In this document: positions 15,008-23,595 of the stretch, piece by piece | How positions within the stretch are numbered: the first letter of the stretch is position 1 | Layout of the letters: the number at the start of each line of letters is the position of its first letter | Assembly: GCA_052289195.1 (NCBI GenBank) | Contig: DAWAJD010000011.1 | Span: forward strand, 1-53,526 | Source of the DNA: UBA4644 sp900555855 | GTDB lineage: Bacteria > Bacillota > Clostridia > Oscillospirales > Butyricicoccaceae | DNA: 53,526 bases | Reading direction: 5' to 3' | Notes under the pieces: model-generated | The model's database searches: none | What the model was told of the DNA's origin: nothing | What the model saw: only the letters and a program-made list of their open reading frames with translations | Program-made: the position numbers and the translations under genes

Positions 15008-16045
15008 ATGAAACTGGAGCTGCTTTACCGGAGCGCGGAGGAGGCCATCCGCGGGCTGGATCTGGCCCGGATCTGGCCGGGCTTTGCGCCGCTGAAATTC
15101 GCGCTGTTTGATGAGGAACGGTGTTTTTTTGACGGCCGGTATATTGAAAAAACGGATGGCTTCTGCGCCAATACCGCCATTTCCTATCAGGGTGAGACCA
15201 TTGCCACCTGGCGGGTGGAGGGGGAGCTGAGCCTGCCCGTGCTGGTCTCCAAGCTGGTCCACGAGATGTTCCATGGCTTCCAGCGTCTGCAGGGCTGGGA
15301 CTGCTGGGCGGACGAGCTGGAAGCGCTGAACCGGTATGAATACAGCGCGGAAGCGCTGAGCCTGAAGCTGCGGGAAAACGCGCTGCTGTGCGCCCTGCTG
15401 GCGGGCCATAGGGCGGGGGATTATCGGGAGCTGCTTTCCCACCGGCGCCGCCGCTGGGAGCAATATCCCTATGAGACCGGCTACGAGAGCCGGGTGGAGG
15501 AGATCGAAGGCTCCGCCGCCTATGTGGAATGGATGGTCCTGCAGCAGCTGGACGCTGCAAAGGCAAAGGACTTTACAGAGCGGATGTGCAGCAGCGTGAC
15601 GGACCCCAAGACCCTCCTGCCCATCCGGATCTCCTGCTACGATACCGGCGCGCTGCTGTTTTACGCCATGGCCGCCGCCGGCGACGATCCCTTTACCCCG
15701 GCGGCGCGGCCGGCTATCCTGACCGTCCAGAAAAGCGTCCCGCCCTCCGACGGTGCGTTCCCCGGGAAAGCGGCCTGCCTGCAGGCGGCGGCAGACGCCA
15801 TGGATGCCTATCAGCAGACCTCGGCAGCCATGGTCCGGGCCGCGCTGGACAAGCATGCGGTGGTGCTGGAGGGGCCGGCGGAGCTGCTGGGGCTGAATAT
15901 TTACGACGCAAGACGCGTTGGGAATGCTCTTACCTCCCGGTATTTCCTGATGGTTCGGCAGGCGGGCGCGGAAAAGACGCTCTATGGGGATTTTGTGATC
16001 CAAATGCTTGACGAAAGGACCATCGGGCGGGTTTATCGGATGTGA
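15008..16045 (+). CDS. Uncharacterised protein with zincin-type HEXXH motif
   Basis: I do not recognise the family by name. The 345-aa protein has no signal peptide or membrane span, so it is probably cytoplasmic. His85-Glu-Met-Phe-His89 followed by GFQ fits the HEXXH zinc site of metallopeptidases. About 75 residues later EEIEGSAAYVEW (Glu167, with Glu164 as alternative) fits the third zinc ligand of gluzincins in an E-G-x-A pattern. The region before the motif (VSKLVHEMFHG) is helical, as expected. The C-terminal 120 residues are unremarkable. RBS GGGGAAGGGAG precedes the ATG. It is a single-gene unit, ending at a terminator shared with the convergent Clp gene. A peptidase role is inferred, not shown. 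Confidence 0.7.
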   Translation: MKLELLYRSAEEAIRGLDLARIWPGFAPLKFALFDEERCFFDGRYIEKTDGFCANTAISYQGETIATWRVEGELSLPVLVSKLVHEMFHGFQRLQGWDCWADELEALNRYEYSAEALSLKLRENALLCALLAGHRAGDYRELLSHRRRRWEQYPYETGYESRVEEIEGSAAYVEWMVLQQLDAAKAKDFTERMCSSVTDPKTLLPIRISCYDTGALLFYAMAAAGDDPFTPAARPAILTVQKSVPPSDGAFPGKAACLQAAADAMDAYQQTSAAMVRAALDKHAVVLEGPAELLGLNIYDARRVGNALTSRYFLMVRQAGAEKTLYGDFVIQMLDERTIGRVYRM

Positions 16046-16060
16046 GCCGCGCCCCGATGA

Positions 16061-16096
16061 AAAAACAGGCTTTGCCATAGGACAAGGCCTGTTTTT
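16061..16096. terminator. Bidirectional terminator between the HEXXH and Clp genes
   Basis: AAAAACAGGC (16061-16070) pairs with GCCTGTTTTT (16087-16096). A and T runs at both ends allow termination in both directions. Confidence 0.85.
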
Positions 16097-16131
16097 CTGA
16101 GTTTTTCGTTTTAGCAGAAGGGCTGCGGCGC

Positions 16132-18435
16132 TCAGCCTTCCTTCACCAGGATCTTTCCGTCCTCCGCGGTGACGCGCAGGGCCTGGATGGGGTGCTCGAA
16201 GGAATCCAGGATCAGATTGGCCGCCGGATCCTCCACCTGCTTTTCGATGAGCCGCCGCAGGTTGCGCGCGCCGAACTTGACGGAATAGCTGTCCTTGGCC
16301 AGCTGCTCCAGCAGGGCGTCGTCCCAGGTGAGGCGGATGCCGCTGCGGGCGACGCTCTTCTGCAGGTCGCCCATCATAATGGCGGCGATCTTCTGGAAGT
16401 CCTCCTGCGAGAGCTGGTGGAAGGCGATGATCTCATCCACGCGGTTGATAAACTCCGGCCGCATGATCTCGGAGAGGGCCTTCATGGCCTTGTCCCGGCC
16501 CTGCTGGGAGAGGGTACTGCCAAAGCCCACCGCGCCATCGCTGCGGTCGGAGCCGGCGTTGGAGGTCATGATGATGACGGCGTTTTCAAAGCTCACATAC
16601 CGGCCCTGCGCATCGGTGATGCGCCCGTCGTCCAGGACCTGCAGCAGCATATTGAGAACATCGGGATGGGCCTTTTCGATCTCGTCGAACAGGATCACGC
16701 AGTAAGGCCGGCGGCGGACCTTTTCCGTCAGCTGCCCCGCCTCGTCATAGCCCACATAGCCCGGAGGCGCGCCGATGAGCTTGGAGACGCTGTGCTTTTC
16801 CATATATTCGCTCATGTCCAGACGAATGAGCGCGTCCTCCGTGTCAAACAGGTCGGCGGCCAGCTGCTTTACCAGCTCCGTCTTGCCCACGCCGGTGGGG
16901 CCCACGAAGATGAAGGAGATGGGCTTGTTTTTTTCGCTGATGCCCGCCCGCTTCCGGCGGATGGCGGCAGCCACGGCGTCCACGGCCTCGTCCTGACCGA
17001 TGACCCGGCTCTTGAGCCGGTCGGCCAGCGTGTGCAGCCGGAGGAAATCCTGCTGACGCACCTTGCTGGCGGGGATCTTGGTCCAAAGCTCGATGACCCG
17101 GGCCAGATCGTCCAGCGTCACCTGCGGCGCAGGCTGCCGCCGAAGCTCATCCAGCTGCTCTTGCAGCTGCAGCATTCGGGAGCGGTTCTGGGCGATCTTT
17201 TCAAAATCCTGCTCCTCGGCGCTTTCCAGCTCCATCTGCTGATCGGTCAGCCCGTCCAGCTCATCCTGCAGGGCAGGGATCCGGCTCAGGGCGGCGGAAC
17301 GCAGGTTCACATCGGAGCAGGCCTCATCCAGCAGGTCGATGGCCTTATCCGGCATGAACCGGTCGGTGATATACCGGTGGGCCAGATAGACCGCCTGAAC
17401 GATGACCTGATCGGGGATGAGCACGCCGTGGAAGGTCTCGTAATAGCCCTTGATGCCCCGGAGGATGTCCTCCGTCTCAGACAGCGAGGGCTCGTTGATG
17501 ATCACCGGCTGGAAGCGGCGCTCCAGCGCGGCGTCCTTTTCGATATATTTGCGGTATTCCTTCAGGGTGGTGGCGCCGATGACCTGGATCTCGCCTCGGC
17601 TCAGGGCGGGCTTCAGGATGTTGGCGGCGTTCATGCTGCCCTCTGCGTCGCCTGCGCCCACCAGATTGTGGACCTCGTCGATGACCAGAATAATATTACC
17701 CAGCGCCTTGACCTCCTCGATCAGGCTCTTCATGCGGCCTTCAAACTGGCCGCGGAATTGGGTCCCCGCCACCATGGCGGTCATATCCAGCAGCCAAACC
17801 TCCTTGTGCTGCAGCTTGTAGGGCACATCGCCTGCGGCGATCTTCTGGGCCAGACCCTCGGCAACGGCCGTCTTGCCCACGCCCGGCTCGCCGATGAGAC
17901 AGGGGTTGTTTTTCTGCCGGCGGTTCAGGATCTGGATGACCCGCAGCGTCTCGCTCTCCCGGCCCACCACCCGGTCCAGCTTGCCGCTTTTGGCCCTGGC
18001 GGTGAGATCCTGGGCATAAAGGCTGAGGAATTTCTTCTTTTTCGGCTGTTTTTTCGGGCCTTCGCCCTTCTGGCCGGGCTCGCCGGCGGCCTCCGGCTTG
18101 TTCTGCCGGAGGAATTTGAACAGCGGGAAGGCCGGCGCGCGGGAGGGAGCGTCTTCGCCGTCGGCGCCGTCCTCGCCGCCGTCCTCCGCATCCTGGGGCA
18201 TGCCCAGCTGCTCCAGCATACCGGGCAGGCTGTCGCCCAGCGCCTCCGGGGTCAGGCCGTCCAGATCCTCGTCCTTCAGACCGAATTTTTCCAGCAGGTC
18301 ATTGACCGGCTTGATTCCGAGCTCCTTGGCGCATTTCAGGCAGAGCCCCTCGTTGACGGTCTTTCCGTTTTCCATTTTTGTGATGAAGACCACTGCCATA
18401 TTCTTCTTGCAGCGGGCACAGATGGGCATATCCAT
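16132..18435 (-). CDS. Clp/Hsp100 ATPase with N-terminal zinc finger (ClpE/ClpC-like)
   Basis: A AAA+ unfoldase that should feed substrates to ClpP. The N-terminus is a treble-clef-like zinc finger with Cys6, Cys9, Cys32 and Cys35, as in ClpE and McsA, in place of the usual Clp N domain. A Gly/Asp/Lys-rich linker (about 60-145) follows. The first AAA+ module has Walker A GEPGVGKT (about 180) and IDEVHNLVGAGDAEG; a UVR-like coiled middle (about 410-440) follows; the second module has GPTGVGKT (about 510) and ends before the D2 small domain. VGF (about 635) is the ClpP-docking tripeptide of ClpC/ClpE. At 767 aa it is full length. The RBS GGAGG precedes 18435. No ctsR, mcsA or mcsB is nearby and no CtsR box was noticed. 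Confidence 0.88.
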   Translation of the reverse strand: MDMPICARCKKNMAVVFITKMENGKTVNEGLCLKCAKELGIKPVNDLLEKFGLKDEDLDGLTPEALGDSLPGMLEQLGMPQDAEDGGEDGADGEDAPSRAPAFPLFKFLRQNKPEAAGEPGQKGEGPKKQPKKKKFLSLYAQDLTARAKSGKLDRVVGRESETLRVIQILNRRQKNNPCLIGEPGVGKTAVAEGLAQKIAAGDVPYKLQHKEVWLLDMTAMVAGTQFRGQFEGRMKSLIEEVKALGNIILVIDEVHNLVGAGDAEGSMNAANILKPALSRGEIQVIGATTLKEYRKYIEKDAALERRFQPVIINEPSLSETEDILRGIKGYYETFHGVLIPDQVIVQAVYLAHRYITDRFMPDKAIDLLDEACSDVNLRSAALSRIPALQDELDGLTDQQMELESAEEQDFEKIAQNRSRMLQLQEQLDELRRQPAPQVTLDDLARVIELWTKIPASKVRQQDFLRLHTLADRLKSRVIGQDEAVDAVAAAIRRKRAGISEKNKPISFIFVGPTGVGKTELVKQLAADLFDTEDALIRLDMSEYMEKHSVSKLIGAPPGYVGYDEAGQLTEKVRRRPYCVILFDEIEKAHPDVLNMLLQVLDDGRITDAQGRYVSFENAVIIMTSNAGSDRSDGAVGFGSTLSQQGRDKAMKALSEIMRPEFINRVDEIIAFHQLSQEDFQKIAAIMMGDLQKSVARSGIRLTWDDALLEQLAKDSYSVKFGARNLRRLIEKQVEDPAANLILDSFEHPIQALRVTAEDGKILVKEG

Positions 18436-18494
18436 ATCGTTCCTCCGTGATGGTATCGGTGCGGCGGCAAGCAGCGCCGCCGGTCAAATGCAAA

Positions 18495-19124
18495 TCAAAA
18501 CAGCCGGGTAAAAAATCCACCGATCAGGCTCTCCTGCAGGCAGCCCCGGCTCAGCAGGCTCAGGTCGCCCTCCGGCGCAAACTGCATGACAGCCCAGCAA
18601 AGGGCCAGGATCAGCAGCAGCCCGGAGACCGCCCCCAGAATGCCGCCGGCAGTGCGGTTCAGGCCGCTGAGGATGGGGATATCCAGCTTCAGCAGCAGGC
18701 AGACCAGCCGGACGGCCAGCTTCACCGCAAAAAACAGCAGCAAAAACGCCAGGATCGACGCCAGATTCTCAGAAAGTTGCTTTGCGATGGCTGCGATCAA
18801 CGAGGTGTAAAGCTCGCTGACTTTATCGGTGACGGCGGTGCTTTGCTGGATCAGCTCCGTAAGAGCCGAGCCCTCCTGCAGCCCGCCCACCTGGGTGAGA
18901 TCCGTCTTCTGCGCCAGCGCAAGCAGCTTCGGTTCCAGCAAGGGCTGGAGCTTTACAGCCAGCGGAAGCTGGAACTTTCGGCCCACAATAACGCCCAGCG
19001 CCGTGCCTGCGATGCCGGAAATGGCTTCAAAGCCGCCCCGCTTGGCGGAAAGGGCGATGCAAAGCAGAAAGATCAGAAGAAAAAGAAGATCCCAGACAAA
19101 GGGCTGGTCTAAAAATCCGTTCAT
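18495..19124 (-). CDS. cvpA: CvpA family membrane protein
   Basis: A 209-aa protein with four predicted membrane spans and the CvpA pattern: a first span (WDLLFLLIFLLCIALSAKRGG), a Gly-rich turn (FEAISGIAGTALGVIVGRK), an amphipathic middle, then two C-terminal spans ending near NRTAGGILGAVSGLLLILAL. The family affects envelope stress tolerance and colicin V production in enterobacteria; its molecular role is unclear. Its ATG overlaps the stop of the gene before it by four bases (ATGA), so it belongs to the truA-DUF5711 train. Confidence 0.8.
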   Translation of the reverse strand: MNGFLDQPFVWDLLFLLIFLLCIALSAKRGGFEAISGIAGTALGVIVGRKFQLPLAVKLQPLLEPKLLALAQKTDLTQVGGLQEGSALTELIQQSTAVTDKVSELYTSLIAAIAKQLSENLASILAFLLLFFAVKLAVRLVCLLLKLDIPILSGLNRTAGGILGAVSGLLLILALCWAVMQFAPEGDLSLLSRGCLQESLIGGFFTRLF

Positions 19125-20350
19125 GGCTGGAGCGCCTCCTCTTGCGCGTCAGAGACCTTTTCCGCCCGGTCGGAAAAGATCAGGATGCTTTCGCCCTGCC
19201 GGGTGCAGACCACATCCCGGGCGCCGCCGGAGGGCACAGAGCGCACCGGCTGGCCCTCGGCCGCATAGGAGATCAGCTCCAGCCGGTCGGTGAGCAGGAT
19301 CGCCGCCGTTCCGCCGTCGGCAGCAATGGCCCGCAGCGTTCCGGAAAAGCGCCCCTGATAGACCGTCTCGCCCAGATCGCCCACGACCATTGCCTGCAGC
19401 GCGGCGCTGCTGCCGGAGGCGCCGGAGAAGACCAGAAACAGCTCGCCCTCCTCGGCGGCGGCAAAGCGCTCCGGCTGCTGGCTCAGGGCATGGGACGCGG
19501 TGCAGGCGCCTTCGCTGTCATAGCGGTAAACGCCATCGTCACATAGTATGAGCAGGCCGCCGGATTTATCATGGGTCATGGACCAGACCTGCCGTTCGCC
19601 AAGCTCCGCCGTCCAGACAGGCTCCTCCTGACCGATGCGGAAATACCGGATCTGCGTGACGGCCTGCAGCTCCTGCTGGCTGAGACAAAGCGCAGCAAAA
19701 TGGCTGCTGTCCGGGCTGACCGAGGTCTGCAGCACATAATATTGAGAGGTGTACCATTTGCACAAAAGCTTCTGCCGGGCGCTGTAGACCGAGACGGCGG
19801 CCCGATAGCCGGCCTCGTTGGTCACCAGGGCAAAGGCCCCGGCCCGGTTCATAGAAGCGGAAAGGATGGGGGAATCCAGCGTCTCCCGCAGGTATTCGGA
19901 ATAGCTGCTGGCTACGCAGAAGCCCTTGCCGCCCCGGTCGTAGATCAGGATATATTTGTCGGAAACACACATGGCGGGCGCGGCATATTTCAGCTGGAGG
20001 GAATATTGGCTATCACCCAGACCGCTGATATAAGAATAGGTGTCGGCGGAGGAAACAGCGAATCCCGTGCCGAAGGGCGCATATTCCGTATCCAGCCCGG
20101 TCTCAAAGCGATATTCCGTAAAGGGCTCCGCCGCAGAGCTGGCGGTTTTCAGGTAGGCAACAGTGCGCCGGAGGCTTTCTGCCGTGAGATCCTCGCGGAA
20201 GTGCAGCGCACAGAACACAAGGATCGCCAGCATTCCCAGCAGCGCCAGAGAATAGAGCGCACCGGTAACGGCCAGGCGCTTGTCCTGCCGGAAGCGGGTG
20301 ATGTTATCCTTCAGTTTTCCCGATTTTCTCAGGTCAATCCCCTCGTCCAT
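19121..20350 (-). CDS. DUF5711-like membrane-anchored beta-propeller protein
   Basis: A 409-aa protein with one N-terminal membrane span (about 30-52) and a long outer region made of repeated beta-strand units, read as a WD40- or YVTN-like propeller (for example DKYILIYDRGGKGFCVAS, GELFLVFSGASGSSAALQAM). Genes of this type near cvpA and truA in Clostridia are usually labelled DUF5711; I recognise it by architecture and neighbourhood, not by a motif. The start is set at 20350 (MDEGID) because GAGAGG lies 6 nt upstream; the ATG at 20368 has no RBS. It overlaps the end of truA by 17 nt and cvpA by four bases. Function unknown. Confidence 0.65.
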   Translation of the reverse strand: MDEGIDLRKSGKLKDNITRFRQDKRLAVTGALYSLALLGMLAILVFCALHFREDLTAESLRRTVAYLKTASSAAEPFTEYRFETGLDTEYAPFGTGFAVSSADTYSYISGLGDSQYSLQLKYAAPAMCVSDKYILIYDRGGKGFCVASSYSEYLRETLDSPILSASMNRAGAFALVTNEAGYRAAVSVYSARQKLLCKWYTSQYYVLQTSVSPDSSHFAALCLSQQELQAVTQIRYFRIGQEEPVWTAELGERQVWSMTHDKSGGLLILCDDGVYRYDSEGACTASHALSQQPERFAAAEEGELFLVFSGASGSSAALQAMVVGDLGETVYQGRFSGTLRAIAADGGTAAILLTDRLELISYAAEGQPVRSVPSGGARDVVCTRQGESILIFSDRAEKVSDAQEEALQP

Positions 20351-21098
20351 CCAGTTCCTCTCTTTCATAATTCAGCGCGGTCATATAAAGCCCGCAGGGC
20401 GGCGCCGTGGGTCCGGCGGCCTCCCGGTCGCCGCTGGCCAGAATGGCAGGGATGCCGTCCGGCGGGATCTTGCCGATGCCCACATAGACCAGCGTCCCGG
20501 CAATGGCCCGGACCATATTGTAAAGAAAGCCGTCGGCGCACACGCGGATGGCCACCAGCCCGCCGGGCCGGGCCTCCGCCTGACAGTAATAAATGGTGCG
20601 GACGGTGGACTTCACCGGCGTGCCCTCATTGCGCACGGCGGCAAAATCGTGCGTTCCCACCAGATCCTGCGCCGCCCGGGCCATGGCGGCCACATCCAGC
20701 GGCTGGGGATAAAACCACGCCCGGTCCGTGAGAAAGGGATCACGGGTGCGGCTGTTGTGGATCAGATAGGTATATTCCTTGCAGACGCAGGAAAACCGCG
20801 CGTCGAACCCGTCCTCCACGGCAACGGCCCGGTGGATCACCACCGCCTCCGGCAGACGGGCGTTCAGCGCCATGGGCAGCCGGTCCAGAGGGATCGTGGT
20901 GGGGGCGGCGGTAGACGCCACATAATATTTCGCGTGGACGCCCGCGTCCGTCCGGCCGCAGCCGGAAAGGGAGCAGGGGCAGCCACAGGCCTTTTCCCAG
21001 GCCTCCTCGATGAGCTGTTGGATGGTCATGGCGTTGTTCTGCCGCTGCCAGCCATGATAATCCGCGCCCCGATAGGATAAGACAAGCGCCGTTTTCAT
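20334..21098 (-). CDS. truA: tRNA pseudouridine(38-40) synthase TruA
   Basis: Converts uridines 38-40 in the anticodon stem to pseudouridine. The catalytic Asp51 is in CGRTDAGVHA. FSCVCKEYTYLIHN and GFLYNMVRAIAGTLVYVGIGK are typical TruA segments. The 254-aa length is normal. Its ATG overlaps the ecfT stop (ATGA), and its 3' end overlaps the next gene. The ecfA1-ecfA2-ecfT-truA order is common in Firmicutes, for example after the ribosomal protein operon in B. subtilis; here the ribosomal genes are absent. Confidence 0.95.
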   Translation of the reverse strand: MKTALVLSYRGADYHGWQRQNNAMTIQQLIEEAWEKACGCPCSLSGCGRTDAGVHAKYYVASTAAPTTIPLDRLPMALNARLPEAVVIHRAVAVEDGFDARFSCVCKEYTYLIHNSRTRDPFLTDRAWFYPQPLDVAAMARAAQDLVGTHDFAAVRNEGTPVKSTVRTIYYCQAEARPGGLVAIRVCADGFLYNMVRAIAGTLVYVGIGKIPPDGIPAILASGDREAAGPTAPPCGLYMTALNYEREELDGRGD

Positions 21099-21895
21099 AG
21101 GATCACATTCAGCGCGATGGCGCCGCCGCAGACCGCCAGGATCAGCAGCCCGCCCCGGAGATCCAGGCTGCCGTAGCGCAGGGAATGGAGCCGGGTGCGG
21201 CCGTCGCCGCCGTGGTAAAGGCGGCATTCCATGGCCGTGGCCAGCTCATCCGCCCGGCGGAAGGCAGAGATAAACAGCGGCACCAGCACGGGAACCAGCG
21301 CCCGGGCCCGGCGAAACAGATTTCCTGTTTCAAAATCCGCACCCCGGGCCTTCTGGGCAGACATGATCTTGTCCGTCTCCTCGATGAGCGTGGGGATGAA
21401 GCGCAGGGCAATGGACATCATCATGGCAAACTCATGGACGGGCACATGGAGCTTCTTCAGCGGGCCCAGCAGGTTCTCCAGCGCGTCGGTGAGGGCCATG
21501 GGCGAGGTGGTGTAGGTGAGCAGCGCTGTGGACGAGACCAGCAGCAGAATGCGCCCCACCATAAAGCCTGCGGTGCGGACGCCCTCCGCCGTGACGCGGA
21601 AGATCCAGAAGTGAAAAAGCTCCCGCCCCGGCGTATAAAACAGATTTAAAAGGCCGGTAAAGGCCACAATGAAGAGAACGGGCTTCAGAGCCTTCAGCAT
21701 CATCTTCAGGGGGATCCGGGCCACGGCCACTGCCGCGCCCAGCGCCGCCACGCAGATCAGGCCCGGAAGGAGCTTGCCGGTGGTGAAGATGGTGACGATA
21801 TAAAGAATCAGCGCCAGCAGCTTGGTCCGGGGATCCAGCCGGTGGACGGGCGTGTTTCCCGGGAAATACTGCCCCAGGGTGATGTCCTTCAGCAT
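21095..21895 (-). CDS. ecfT: ECF transporter T component
   Basis: The transmembrane coupling subunit of a group II energy-coupling-factor importer. The 266-aa protein begins MLKDITLGQYFPGNTPVHRLDPRTKLLAL, trimmed here as the usual HRLDPRTKL motif, has about five to six spans, and carries the two coupling helices with short A-R-G type motifs (SAQKARGADF and ATAMECRLY). These grooves engage EcfA1 and EcfA2. Its start overlaps the ecfA2 stop by seven bases. No S component is adjacent, so it should serve several solitary S components. Confidence 0.92.
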   Translation of the reverse strand: MLKDITLGQYFPGNTPVHRLDPRTKLLALILYIVTIFTTGKLLPGLICVAALGAAVAVARIPLKMMLKALKPVLFIVAFTGLLNLFYTPGRELFHFWIFRVTAEGVRTAGFMVGRILLLVSSTALLTYTTSPMALTDALENLLGPLKKLHVPVHEFAMMMSIALRFIPTLIEETDKIMSAQKARGADFETGNLFRRARALVPVLVPLFISAFRRADELATAMECRLYHGGDGRTRLHSLRYGSLDLRGGLLILAVCGGAIALNVIL

Positions 21896-22755
21896 GGACG
21901 CTCCCCTCCCTTCAGCCTCCGCAGCGCTTCGGCAGCCTGAGAAACGGTATAGACGGCAGGATCCACCGGGACACCGCGCCTTTTCAGCTCCAAAAAGACC
22001 CGGGTCACCTGGGGAACATCCAGCCCGGCCCGCAGCAGCTCCTCCGAGCGGGAGAAGATCTGCTGGGGCGTGCCGTCCATCAGGATCCTTCCGTGGTCCA
22101 TCACCACGATGCGCTGGGCCAGCAGCGCCGCGTATTCCATGCTGTGGGTGACGAAAATGATGGTGGTGCCGTGCTTTTGGTGATATTCCCGGATAAAGCG
22201 GAACACATCCTCGCAGCCCGCCGGATCCAGGCCCGCCATAGGCTCGTCCAGCACCAGCACCTCCGGCTCCATGGCAAAGACGCCGGCCAGCGCCACCCGC
22301 CGCTTCTGTCCGCCGGAAAGCTCAAAGGGGGATTTTTCCAAAAGCTCCTCCGGGATGCCGGTAATGCGGCAGTTTTCCCGGACGCGCCGGTCGATCTCCG
22401 CCTTTTCCAGCCCCATGTTTTTGGGGCCGAAGGCCACATCCGCATAGACGGTCTCCTCAAACAACTGGTATTCCGGATACTGAAAGACCAGTCCCACGGC
22501 AAACCGGGCGGCCCGGGTTATCTCCTTGGTCTGGTAGATGTCCTCCCCGTTAATGAGCACCCGCCCGGCGGTTGGCCGGAGCAGGCCGTTGAAATGCTGG
22601 ATCAGCGTGGATTTTCCGCTGCCGGTGTGGCCGATGAGGGCGATGAACTCCCCGTGCAGGGCAGAAAAATCCACCTTGTCCACAGCGGTTTTTTCAAAGG
22701 GCGTGCCGGGGCCGTAAACATGGGTGAGCTGTTCGACTCGCAATACTTCCTTCAC
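21889..22755 (-). CDS. ecfA2: ECF transporter ATPase EcfA2
   Basis: An ABC ATPase powering vitamin uptake with EcfA1 and EcfT. Walker A GHTGSGKST is at 42-50, the Q-loop at VFQYPEYQLF, signature LSGGQKRRVALAG and Walker B EVLVLDEPMAGLDP are all present. YPEYQLFEETV is the usual EcfA2 Q-loop. The start codon is GTG (22753-22755) with GGAGG 5 nt upstream, inside the end of ecfA1. Confidence 0.94.
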   Translation of the reverse strand: MKEVLRVEQLTHVYGPGTPFEKTAVDKVDFSALHGEFIALIGHTGSGKSTLIQHFNGLLRPTAGRVLINGEDIYQTKEITRAARFAVGLVFQYPEYQLFEETVYADVAFGPKNMGLEKAEIDRRVRENCRITGIPEELLEKSPFELSGGQKRRVALAGVFAMEPEVLVLDEPMAGLDPAGCEDVFRFIREYHQKHGTTIIFVTHSMEYAALLAQRIVVMDHGRILMDGTPQQIFSRSEELLRAGLDVPQVTRVFLELKRRGVPVDPAVYTVSQAAEALRRLKGGERPC

Positions 22756-22757
22756 GC

Positions 22758-23594
22758 TTACGCCTCCAAATACTTCAGGATCTCATCGGCACATTCCTCC
22801 ACAGAAAGCGCCTCCAGGGAAAGCACTGCACCGTCCCGGTCCAGTGTATATAAAAGCTCCACCGTCTGGGGGACGGAAAGGGAAAGCTCCCGCATGCGCT
22901 CTACCTGGGAAAAAATCTGCCGGGGCGTGCCGTCCAGAGCCACCCGGCCCTGCTTCATGACGATGACCCGCTGGGCTGCGGCGGCCTCGTCCATGTGATG
23001 GGTAATGAGTACCACGGTGACGCCCATGCTCCGGTTGAGCCGTTGAATGGCGGCCATCACCTCCGCCCGGCCGGAGGGATCCAGCATGGCGGTGGGCTCG
23101 TCCATGACGATGCAGCGGGGCTGCATGGCCAGAATGCCCGCAATGGCCACGCGCTGCTTTTGTCCGCCGGAGAGCAGATGGGGAGCGCTTTTGGCGTGGT
23201 CGCTCATGCCGACGGCGGCCAGACTCTCATCCACCCTGCGGCGGATCTCCTCCGGCGGCAGGCCCATGTTTTCACAGGCAAAGGCCACATCCTCCTCCAC
23301 CACATTGGCGACGATCTGGTTGTCCGGGTTCTGAAAGACCATGCCCGCCGTTTTGCGGATGTCAAACAGACGGCTCTCGTCGGCGGTGTCGATGCCGCCC
23401 ACATAGACCTTTCCGCCGGAGGGCAGAAGAATGGCGTTGAGATGCTTGGCAAAGGTGGATTTTCCGCTGCCGTTGTGGCCCAGAACGGCGGTGAAGGAGC
23501 CTTCCTCGATGGAAAGGGTCACATCCTCCAGCGCCAGCGGGCTGTCTTCGCTGTAGCGGAAGGAAAGCTCCCGGGTCTCGATGATAACGGCCAT
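22758..23594 (-). CDS. ecfA1: ECF transporter ATPase EcfA1
   Basis: The partner ABC ATPase. Walker A GHNGSGKST (39-47), Q-loop FQNPDNQIVANVVEEDVAF, signature LLSGGQKQRVAIAGI and Walker B CIVMDEPTAMLDP are complete. FQNPDNQ marks it as EcfA1. The start at 23594 (MAVIIETRE) has GGAGGG upstream; the in-frame ATG at 23654 lies inside the previous gene. It starts 1 nt after the end of the methyltransferase gene. Confidence 0.94.
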   Translation of the reverse strand: MAVIIETRELSFRYSEDSPLALEDVTLSIEEGSFTAVLGHNGSGKSTFAKHLNAILLPSGGKVYVGGIDTADESRLFDIRKTAGMVFQNPDNQIVANVVEEDVAFACENMGLPPEEIRRRVDESLAAVGMSDHAKSAPHLLSGGQKQRVAIAGILAMQPRCIVMDEPTAMLDPSGRAEVMAAIQRLNRSMGVTVVLITHHMDEAAAAQRVIVMKQGRVALDGTPRQIFSQVERMRELSLSVPQTVELLYTLDRDGAVLSLEALSVEECADEILKYLEA

Positions 23595-23595
23595 A

